This document shows positions 7,322-14,402 of a stretch of 64,000 nucleotides of DNA, piece after piece. Under the pieces are notes generated by a model, which saw only the letters and a program-made list of their open reading frames with translations, did not search any database and was not told the origin of the DNA. The stretch lies in assembly GCA_045576655.1 (NCBI GenBank), contig JAZNGW010000005.1, forward strand, positions 34,878-98,877. Reading direction: 5' to 3'. The position numbers and the translations under genes are program-made. This DNA comes from RGIG8745 sp045576655. GTDB taxonomy: Bacteria; Bacteroidota; Bacteroidia; Bacteroidales; Bacteroidaceae. The first letter of the stretch is position 1, and every line of letters starts with the position of its first letter.

Positions 7322-8698
7322 TTAGTTATTATTTGTCGTTTCTTCTTGTTCGTTTCCCTTTGTCGTTTTCTCCAGTCCTAAAGCGCGCTCTATATTCTCT
7401 AATTGGAAATCTTTCGACTTGCGTTTCAGGTTTCGGTAGAAACTCCATCCTGCAGCAATTCGGTCGAGCAGCGTTAGCGTGAGTAGCGGCAGGATAAACA
7501 GTAATATGATATTTGAAATCTTTCGTTTTATTGTTATACTGTCAATTTTGCCGAAGTCAAGGTTCTCTAACGGTTTTGTCAGTTGCTCCTGGTCAGGCAA
7601 ATTGTAAGTGCTGCGCTTCTTTATAATTTTGCCGTCTTTGAGTAGTACGAGTCCAGGGTTTGATCTGACTATAGTCTTAAGAGTTCTTTCATCGCCGTTG
7701 TAGATGCTGTATTCTGCTCCTGTGTGGTCTATCCAGTTCTTCTGTGCAGTAGTGTCAGAACCTGTAACACAATAAAAACCGTAACCGTTCTCGACAGAAT
7801 AATCGTAGATCTCGTTGATGTCACCGATGAACCCCTGGCTCGCATTTTCAATCTGTGGAATTATGAGGAGGAAGTTGTATCCCTCGTCTTCCACGATACT
7901 CCGAGTGATGTCCTCCTTGTTCTGATCAATGACGTAAAAGTCGGACATTAACGCCTTTCCCCCCTCTTTGATCATCACTCTCTTGGTTTCCACGTAGGTC
8001 CATGTGCTGTCAGGGTCGTCCTCGTCAAGTCCTAACTCTAAAGTTTCGCCGTAGCGCTCGTAGACGATTTTATTTTCAAACAGAGGTCTTTGATCCTCCG
8101 GAATTTCAATCCCTTTGCGCACGTCCGCTCCGATGTGGAATGGACGAAAGTCTATGGATGGCAGATATGCAATACTGTAACCCGCAAGCGAGAGGGCGTA
8201 TATGTTGCTGAATATTGAAATCAGCCACTCAGTGTTCTTGCTTAGGAATCTAATCTGAAGTTCGTGGTGCTTCCACAATATTATTGATGCGCCCATCAAT
8301 AATATGTTCTTCAGTAACGTTTCAGTATTTGTAAGTATTATGGCGTCGCCAAAGCATCCGCAGTCGGAAACAGGGTTATATATGGCGATGTAGACAGTGA
8401 ATAGCGTCATGACCCCCATGAGCACAGTGGTGATTCTTGCTATCGGACGTCTGCTTATGCCAAAAAACAGGTAAAGTCCGATTACAAGCTCTATTGTAGA
8501 GAGTATCACAGCCCCAAATAAAGCGAGTGTTTCAGTCAAATGTACACTCCATGCGTTCAGGTAGTCTATCAACTTATATGCCGTTCCGTATGGGTCGTTT
8601 GCCTTGACAAATCCTGAAAAAATGAATGTCGTAGCAAGAACCAGGCGGCATAAGTTCACCGTGATTTTAAGCAATATGTCCTTTGCTTTCTGATTCAT
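7322..8698 (-). CDS. BT_3928-like DoxX-family membrane protein
   Basis: 458 residues. Four to five N-terminal membrane segments (about residues 10-160) carry the DoxX/MauE-like pattern ATTFIFSGFVKANDPYGTAYKL and CGCFGDAI. A large soluble part (about 190-390) has a thioredoxin-like look (FLLIIPQIENASQGF, NPGLVLLKDGKIIKK), and a membrane segment with a charged tail ends the chain. The family is confined to Bacteroidota and its biochemical role is not established; DoxX/MauE relatives work in thiol or quinone redox chemistry. The start overlaps the DUF1599 stop by 4 bp, so the two genes are coupled. Confidence 0.8.
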   Translation of the reverse strand: MNQKAKDILLKITVNLCRLVLATTFIFSGFVKANDPYGTAYKLIDYLNAWSVHLTETLALFGAVILSTIELVIGLYLFFGISRRPIARITTVLMGVMTLFTVYIAIYNPVSDCGCFGDAIILTNTETLLKNILLMGASIILWKHHELQIRFLSKNTEWLISIFSNIYALSLAGYSIAYLPSIDFRPFHIGADVRKGIEIPEDQRPLFENKIVYERYGETLELGLDEDDPDSTWTYVETKRVMIKEGGKALMSDFYVIDQNKEDITRSIVEDEGYNFLLIIPQIENASQGFIGDINEIYDYSVENGYGFYCVTGSDTTAQKNWIDHTGAEYSIYNGDERTLKTIVRSNPGLVLLKDGKIIKKRSTYNLPDQEQLTKPLENLDFGKIDSITIKRKISNIILLFILPLLTLTLLDRIAAGWSFYRNLKRKSKDFQLENIERALGLEKTTKGNEQEETTNNN

Positions 8699-9246
8699 TC
8701 GCCAAATTCAAGTTTGATCAGTCCGAACACGGAGTAGTTTATCATGTCAAGGTAATTAGCGTCGATACCCTCTGAAACGATAGTCTTGCCATCGTTGCCT
8801 TCGATCTGTTTTGTCCGGTACAGCTTCATAAGAATCAGGTCGGTGTATGAACTGATTCGCATGGTGCGCCATGCCTCGTTGTAGTCGTGATTCTTGCGTA
8901 GCATCAGATTGAGAGCCATCTCGGCATACTTGTCGTAGTATACCATCGCCTCTTCCTTGCTGAGGTCTTCCTGCTCGGCATATCCGAGTTCCAGCTGAAT
9001 CAATCCGACAATACCGTAGTTGACGATTCCGATGAACTCAGGCATAATGCCCTCGTCTACCATTGTGACGCCCTTCACTTCAATGCTTCTGATTCGATTG
9101 GCCTTGATGAATATTTGGTCAGTCACTGATGACGGACGCATGATGCGCCAAGCAGCGCCGTAGTCGTGCAGCTTGTTGTAGAACAATTCGCGGCACTTTG
9201 CCATTATATATTTAAACTGTTCTGGTGTGTCAATAATCTTTTCCAT
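8695..9246 (-). CDS. DUF1599 protein
   Basis: About 183 residues from the ATG at 9246. A GTG 27 bp upstream is open, but homologues as I recall them begin at the MEKII-like position and an AAGGAAG stretch directly precedes this ATG. The protein contains two tandem copies of one module: KLHDYGAAWRIMRPSSVTDQIFIKANRIRSIE near residues 25-56 and KNHDYNEAWRTMRISSYTDLILMKLYRTKQIE near 115-146. DUF1599 is named a nucleotide-modification-associated domain in Pfam; its activity is unproven. It is the first gene of the run toward tpiA and folE. A good -10-like box (TAACTTTG, complement of 9302-9309) lies upstream. Confidence 0.8.
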   Translation of the reverse strand: MEKIIDTPEQFKYIMAKCRELFYNKLHDYGAAWRIMRPSSVTDQIFIKANRIRSIEVKGVTMVDEGIMPEFIGIVNYGIVGLIQLELGYAEQEDLSKEEAMVYYDKYAEMALNLMLRKNHDYNEAWRTMRISSYTDLILMKLYRTKQIEGNDGKTIVSEGIDANYLDMINYSVFGLIKLEFGE

Positions 9247-9301
9247 CTTCCTTGTTACTTGTGAGGGGCGCACCCTTTGGATACACCTCCCGTAATCAAT
9301 G

Positions 9302-9309
9302 CAAAGTTA
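9302..9309 (-). promoter_or_regulatory. -7 box of the DUF1599-tpiA-folE run
   Basis: TAACTTTG on the minus strand fits the Bacteroidota -7 consensus TAnnTTTG. No good TTTG is seen 19-20 bp further upstream, so confidence is limited. Confidence 0.4.
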
Positions 9310-9456
9310 ATGCTTTTTTATCTTTTCCGTATAAGGCAGGCGTAAAAAGTAGAAAACTCTGCACAATAAAGATATGTCAGCGATAAAAGAAAACGAGAAC
9401 GGGCAGATGCGTCGTTCTCGTGTATGGCGTATGTGTTTGTTATTACTCTTTGTCTT

Positions 9457-10326
9457 TTATGAGCATCTCAGTACTTTGCCGATTTTAAGTACGGTCTTAG
9501 TTGTTATACCGTTGAGCTTGCAGAGTCTGTTTACAGAGATGCCTTGCTTCTTGGCGATTCCTGAAAGCGTGTCGCCTCGTCTTACTCTGTATGTTTTTGC
9601 CTTTGCGGAGCCACTTGAGGCAATGGAGGCCTTCTTTGTCGTTGCACCTTTTTTAAATACGTAGAAGTCGTCAGTGACATCCTGATTTTCAAAGTCGAAC
9701 ATGAGGGCAGGGTTTATAGGCTGACCTAATATGCGGGTTTCAAAATGCAGGTGCGAACCGAACGAACGTCCTGTGTTTCCGCCGAGTCCGATAGGTTCAC
9801 CGGCTTTAACGATTTGGTCCTCTTTTATAAGTTGTTTGCTAAGGTGCCCATAGAGGGTTTCAAGTCCGTTAGGGTGTCTAAGCACTACGTAATATCCGTA
9901 TCCGCGAGCATTGTACTTTACGATACGCGCTTTGCCGTCAAAAGCAGCGTAGATAGTGTCTCCTGTATAGACTTTGACGTCGATGCCTGCATGCAATCTT
10001 CCCCAGCGACGTCCGAATTTAGAAGTGACTTTTCGGCTCGTGGTTGGCATACTGAATCCTCTCAAGTCAACTTTGAATCCGTCTGGAACACTTCCTGCGG
10101 CAGCATCCACACCAATATTATTCCAGTCCGTATAGATGTCAGAAGCGGGGTTCTCAAGGTCGGCAGGAACTACTGCATCTATGCCCTTGAGCTTTATGGC
10201 ATTCAAGTCCTTCATCCTTCTGTCTGATGGAGCCTGGCGCGCAATTTGGTCCTGCGCAAATCCGCAGAGCGAAACCATTGAAAGAAGTACGATGCCGAAT
10301 GTTTTTTTGATTGTAGATAATTCCAT
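9457..10326 (-). CDS. M23 peptidase with LysM domain
   Basis: 289 residues with a signal peptide ending near CGFAQ (residue 25). The lysostaphin-like M23 domain covers about 100-215 and has the zinc ligands in GRLHAGIDVK (H-x3-D), the LYGHLSK motif and SHLHFETR. A C-terminal LysM module (YRVRRGDTLSGIAKKQGISVNRLCKLNGI, about 242-288) would bind peptidoglycan. It is probably a periplasmic cell-wall endopeptidase. It follows ndk by 22 bp on the same strand, so it is likely co-transcribed from the ndk promoter. Confidence 0.92.
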   Translation of the reverse strand: MELSTIKKTFGIVLLSMVSLCGFAQDQIARQAPSDRRMKDLNAIKLKGIDAVVPADLENPASDIYTDWNNIGVDAAAGSVPDGFKVDLRGFSMPTTSRKVTSKFGRRWGRLHAGIDVKVYTGDTIYAAFDGKARIVKYNARGYGYYVVLRHPNGLETLYGHLSKQLIKEDQIVKAGEPIGLGGNTGRSFGSHLHFETRILGQPINPALMFDFENQDVTDDFYVFKKGATTKKASIASSGSAKAKTYRVRRGDTLSGIAKKQGISVNRLCKLNGITTKTVLKIGKVLRCS

Positions 10327-10348
10327 TGGTCTGTTTGCGTGTTAGTTT

Positions 10349-10810
10349 TTAATATTCGTCGCAGGCATAGATGTACTGAAACGTTGCCTGGTCATATTCG
10401 AATATTTCCTCTGGTTTGAAAAATCTCTCAAGTTCCACCTTCGCGTTCTCAACCGAGTCCGAAGTGTGGATGATGTTTTCCTGGAAACTAACACTGAAAT
10501 CGCCGCGAATTGTTCCTGGTGCGGATTTGCGGCCGTTGGTCAATCCTGTCATGGTTCTCACCGTTTCCACAGCGTCTACGCCTTCGTAGCAACAGCAGAT
10601 TACAGGAGTGGCCATCATGGAATCTTTGATTCTCTGGAAAAAAGGTTTGTCAGCCAAGTGGGCATAATGCTTGTTGAGAATAGCGTCGTCAAGCTGCATC
10701 ATCTTCATGCCGGCAAGGCGCAATCCTTTACGTTCGAAGCGAGCCGTCACTTCTCCCACTAATGCGCGCTGTATTGCGCAAGGCTTAAGAATAACAAGCG
10801 TTTTTTCCAT
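10349..10810 (-). CDS. ndk: Nucleoside diphosphate kinase
   Basis: 153 residues. It transfers the gamma phosphate of ATP to other NDPs through a phospho-histidine. The start MEKTLVILKPCAIQR and the active-site region FQENIIHTSDSVENAKVELERFF (catalytic His before the SDS) are typical; most homologues have HGSDS, so the Thr is a small variation. A strong promoter at 10875-10906 fixes the start. It is followed by the M23 peptidase gene. Confidence 0.96.
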   Translation of the reverse strand: MEKTLVILKPCAIQRALVGEVTARFERKGLRLAGMKMMQLDDAILNKHYAHLADKPFFQRIKDSMMATPVICCCYEGVDAVETVRTMTGLTNGRKSAPGTIRGDFSVSFQENIIHTSDSVENAKVELERFFKPEEIFEYDQATFQYIYACDEY

Positions 10811-10874
10811 GTTTAATTAGGTAATCTTTGTAATAGGTAGATCAGATTAGTTTCTTTGGATCCAAAATCGTTTA

Positions 10875-10906
10875 CAAAGTTACTTATTTTTTTCTGTTTA
10901 GACAAA
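10875..10906 (-). promoter_or_regulatory. Promoter of ndk
   Basis: On the minus strand TTTG (10903-10906) is followed after exactly 20 bp by TAACTTTG (10875-10882), a full match to the Bacteroidota consensus. The expected start of transcription is about 55-60 bp before the ndk ATG. Confidence 0.8.
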
Positions 10907-10946
10907 CAACGCTTGTCTCTTTTTGGATTTATTCACATTTAAGGCT

Positions 10947-11450
10947 TTACTTTTTGTCAACTTCTGAAGTCTTGTATGTCTTTGGATTGAGCAAGTATTC
11001 TAACACTTTGCTCCAATTTGGATATTTCTCCGAACCAAATTGCAACCATTCGCCGTTGAAGTTCTTGACACCGTGTTTGTCTCGGTCATCGATTAAAAAA
11101 TCACCATGACACAGATTTTTGCAGTGGGTGATAATTATGCGCTTGTGAAACACGTCGTCAAGATGCTCCGTCACCCATTTCACCTTGTCGCTCCATGCCG
11201 ACGGGTTCTTCCACGGTGCAGTTGAGAGAATGTACACGTCGTAATATTCCTTGAGTTTGTGAACAGCGTCAATGGCCCCAGGCATCGGTGACATAAGACC
11301 GAAAATGCCAGGCACCTCGTCGAGACGACCTTCGTATTCTTTCTTCACGTCATCACTCAACCTGTCGATGCCAGATTGGAAATCAACCAGTACACCATCC
11401 ATGTCGAAATACAACCTTTTCTTTTCTTTTTCGCCTTTGTTATTGCTCAT
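10947..11450 (-). CDS. 5' nucleotidase, deoxy (NT5C-type HAD phosphatase)
   Basis: 167 residues, cytosolic. HAD motif I is YFDMDGVLVDF near residues 14-24, motif II is ILSTAPWKNP near 74-83, and motif IV is FLIDDRDKHG near 119-128. This combination and length fit the 5'(3')-deoxyribonucleotidase family (PF06941), which dephosphorylates (d)NMPs in nucleotide salvage. The N-terminus (MSNNKGEKEKK) is a charged extension. It stands between ndk and a small broken gene, probably with its own transcription. Confidence 0.82.
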   Translation of the reverse strand: MSNNKGEKEKKRLYFDMDGVLVDFQSGIDRLSDDVKKEYEGRLDEVPGIFGLMSPMPGAIDAVHKLKEYYDVYILSTAPWKNPSAWSDKVKWVTEHLDDVFHKRIIITHCKNLCHGDFLIDDRDKHGVKNFNGEWLQFGSEKYPNWSKVLEYLLNPKTYKTSEVDKK

Positions 11451-11488
11451 AGTTTTATATGTTAAATTTATTTTGTCGATTACATGTC

Positions 11489-11949
11489 TTATTCAAACGG
11501 CCACGGCTCGTCGTCTACGTCTTCTACCACCTCAATCTCTATGCCTTTGAAGCACTCAAGCAAAGCGTTGTGGAGCACGAGTTCGTCATTCATTTCGACT
11601 CGCAGCACCACGCAGCAAGGGTCTTCCGTGTTCATGCCAGTCAGCACACCGAGGTGCATAGGTTCACCCACCAGCACCTGCATGACAAGACCCGCAGGGA
11701 TGTATAGTGCGCTTTCGTCTTCGGTTTGTCCTCCCATATTATTTGCAGTGAGGTACAACAGGTTCTTGATTGCATTGAGTTGCTCCTCCCCCAGAATCGT
11801 TTCAGCGTGCTGGTGCTGATTAACTCCCTTGTTGCAGCGAATATTTCACGTTCCAGACGTGTGAAATCTTTCGGCGATTTAGGGGTAAAACCGGCTGTGC
11901 GTTCTACTTTTGCTCTTAAAAGTTGGTGTAGATTTGTTTCTTCGTTCAT
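11489..11949 (-). pseudogene. Possible frameshifted small gene, or two overlapping fragments
   Basis: The first part (11949 to about 11793) encodes MNEETNLHQLLRAKVERTAG... up to STSTLKRFWG, an N-terminal motif that begins many Bacteroidales proteins of unknown function. After the C5 run at 11788-11792 (G5 on the coding strand) that frame loses sense. The -1 frame continues as EEQLNAIKNLLYLTANNMGG and runs to a stop at 11489 with an acidic EDVDDEPWPFE end. One extra G in the run would join them into a protein of about 152 residues. Alternatively the second part is a separate 80-90 residue gene with a poor start (TTG at 11758 or ATG at 11737). I cannot choose between mutation, sequencing error and two genes. 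Confidence 0.45.
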
Positions 11950-12053
11950 TTGCGCTTTTCTGTTTATCGCAAAGTTATCGCTTTTGTTCTATAGCACCAA
12001 GTGTAATAGGTGTTTACGTCAAAGATGAATCAAAATGAATCAGCTTCAAAAGA

Positions 12054-14321
12054 TCAGCTGATTGCTCCCCAGTTGATGTTGGTCTTGCGGAGTTCCTTGA
12101 GGCGGCGCCAGAGGATGTCGTTCTGCGGGTTGGTTTCGTCAGGGTCGGACTCGACAACTTGTTGTGCGGCGGTGCGTGCGTATTGCAGAATCTGTCCGTC
12201 TCGGGCGAGGTTGGCAATCTTGAGGTCGAATGCCATGCCGCTTTGCTGTGTGCCTTCGAGGTCGCCTGGTCCGCGCAGCTTGAGGTCTTGCTCGGCTATC
12301 TCGAATCCGTCGGTCGAGTCGACCATTATCTGGATGCGCTTGCGGGTGTCGGAGGATATTTTGTAGTTGGTCACGAGGATGCAGTATGACTGGTCTGCAC
12401 CGCGTCCCACTCGTCCGCGGAGCTGGTGGAGCTGGCTCAGTCCGAAGCGTTCGGCATTTTCAATGACCATGACGGAGGCGTTTGGCACGTTGACGCCTAC
12501 CTCTATCACGGTGGTTGCCACCATGATATGGGTCTCGCCGGCGGCAAAACGCTTCATCTCCTCGTCTTTTTCGGCAGGTTTGAGTTTGCCGTGCACGCGG
12601 CTGACCTTGTAGTCCTTGAACTCGGCGCATATCTGTTCGTAGCCGTCTTCAAGGTTCTTGATGTCTATCTTTTCGCTTTCCTTTATGAGGGGGTAGACGA
12701 CGTATATCTGGCGTCCCATCTGCAGTTGCTTGTGCATGGATGCGTAGAGGCTTTTGCGGTGGGAGTCAAACTGGTGTATGGTCTGTATGGGTTTTCGACC
12801 TGGAGGGAGCTCGTCGATGACGCTCACGTCGAGGTCGCCGTAGAGTGTCATGGCGAGGGTGCGGGGGATTGGGGTGGCTGTCATGACGAGGACGTGAGGG
12901 CATAGGCGTGTGGTGCCGTTGGCTTGTTGGGCTTGGTTCACGCTCGCCAGCTCGTTCTTCTGCCACAGCTTGGCTCTTTGTGCCACGCCGAAGCGGTGCT
13001 GCTCGTCGATGACTACGAGTCCGAGGCGGGAGAAGACGACGTTGTCTTCTATCACGGCGTGGGTGCCGACAAGGATGTTGATGCTTCCGGTGATGAGGTC
13101 GTGGAGGAGCGATTCGCGCTTCTTGCCTTTGACGGAGCCGGTGAGGAGTTCCACTCTCACGGGCATGTAGCCGAGGAATTTGCGCAAGGTCTCCACGTGC
13201 TGTTCGGCAAGGATTTCTGTCGGCGCCATGATGCACACCTGGCAGCCGTTGTCGATGGCGAGGAGCGAACAGAGCAGGGCGACGAGTGTCTTGCCGCTGC
13301 CCACATCACCTTGTAGCAGGCGGTTCATCTGACGGCCGGAGCAGATGTCCGTTCTTACTTCCTTTACGACTCGCTTTTGTGCTCCTGTAAGGGGGAAGGG
13401 CAGATGGTTGTGGTAGAATCCGTTGAATGCGTCGCCCACTTTTGGCATGGCGATTCCGCCATATTTCTTTATGCGGTCGCGGGCGTAGCGGAGTATGTTG
13501 AGTTGTACGTAGAAGAGTTCTTCAAACTTCAGGCGTACTTGCGCCCGTCGCAGGTGGTCGGCTGATTGGGGAAAGTGGATGTTCCTCACAGCTTCGTCGC
13601 GGCTCATCAGCATGTGGCGCTCCACCATGTAGGGCGGCAGGGTCTCCTCGAGCGGTTGGTTGAGGAGTTTCATCATGTTGGCTGTGAGCTTCGCCATTGC
13701 TTGCGATGTCAGTCCGCCTTTCTTCATCCGCTCCGTAGTATTGTAGGCAGGGCGCAGCGCCGACTTGATAGTAGGGGATGCGGTTGGAGTGGTGTTTGTA
13801 CTGATACCCGATGTCATGGTCAGTTCTTCACCGTCGCCCTCGTCGAAGAGGTTCTGCTGATGCGCTTCGCTACGGAGTTTCATTGCCTCGATGCGGGCGG
13901 TATCTTCGGGTCTGACCGTCTCTATTTCGGGGTGGGCGATGTTGATGCGTGAGTTGAACACCGTAGGTTTGCCGAAGACGATGTAGGGGCGGCGGCAGTC
14001 GTAGTTCTTGGCGGCATACTTTATGCCTTGGAACCACACGAGGTCAATCACTCCCGTGCCGTCGCTGAAGTGTGCCACAAGGCGTTTGGCGCGACCTTCG
14101 CCCATGCTTTCGAACGAGAGGATCTGTCCGATGAGCTGCACGTAAGGCATGTTGCCGTCAATCTCGCATACTTTGTAGAACCGGCTCCGGTCGACATACT
14201 TGTAGGGGTAGTACATGAGCAGGTCGCCCACGGTCTTTATCGCGAGTTCCTTCTCCAGAGTGGCGGCCCTGTTTGGTCCTACTCCTTGCAGATACTTTAT
14301 GTCCTGGCTTAACGGGGTCAA
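12054..14321 (-). CDS. recG: ATP-dependent DNA helicase RecG
   Basis: 755 residues. It remodels stalled replication forks and Holliday junctions. The N-terminal wedge/OB domain begins with LSQDIKYLQGVGPNRAATLEKEL. The helicase core has Walker A LQGDVGSGKTLVAL, the DEQHRFGVAQR box (DExH), the VMTATPIPRTLAMTLYGDLDVS motif III region, and the C-terminal QLHQLRGRVGRG motif VI. A spacer with DEGDGEELTMTSGISTNTTPTASP near residues 160-185 is longer than usual. It is about 80 bp downstream of the PEP-synthase-like gene on the same strand. Confidence 0.97.
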   Translation of the reverse strand: MTPLSQDIKYLQGVGPNRAATLEKELAIKTVGDLLMYYPYKYVDRSRFYKVCEIDGNMPYVQLIGQILSFESMGEGRAKRLVAHFSDGTGVIDLVWFQGIKYAAKNYDCRRPYIVFGKPTVFNSRINIAHPEIETVRPEDTARIEAMKLRSEAHQQNLFDEGDGEELTMTSGISTNTTPTASPTIKSALRPAYNTTERMKKGGLTSQAMAKLTANMMKLLNQPLEETLPPYMVERHMLMSRDEAVRNIHFPQSADHLRRAQVRLKFEELFYVQLNILRYARDRIKKYGGIAMPKVGDAFNGFYHNHLPFPLTGAQKRVVKEVRTDICSGRQMNRLLQGDVGSGKTLVALLCSLLAIDNGCQVCIMAPTEILAEQHVETLRKFLGYMPVRVELLTGSVKGKKRESLLHDLITGSINILVGTHAVIEDNVVFSRLGLVVIDEQHRFGVAQRAKLWQKNELASVNQAQQANGTTRLCPHVLVMTATPIPRTLAMTLYGDLDVSVIDELPPGRKPIQTIHQFDSHRKSLYASMHKQLQMGRQIYVVYPLIKESEKIDIKNLEDGYEQICAEFKDYKVSRVHGKLKPAEKDEEMKRFAAGETHIMVATTVIEVGVNVPNASVMVIENAERFGLSQLHQLRGRVGRGADQSYCILVTNYKISSDTRKRIQIMVDSTDGFEIAEQDLKLRGPGDLEGTQQSGMAFDLKIANLARDGQILQYARTAAQQVVESDPDETNPQNDILWRRLKELRKTNINWGAIS

Positions 14322-14402
14322 TGGTAACGTTTATGGTTTATGGTTGATTGTTTATCGTTTATGGTTCCCCTCCATAGGGAGGGGTTAGGGGAGGGCTTGT
14401 AT

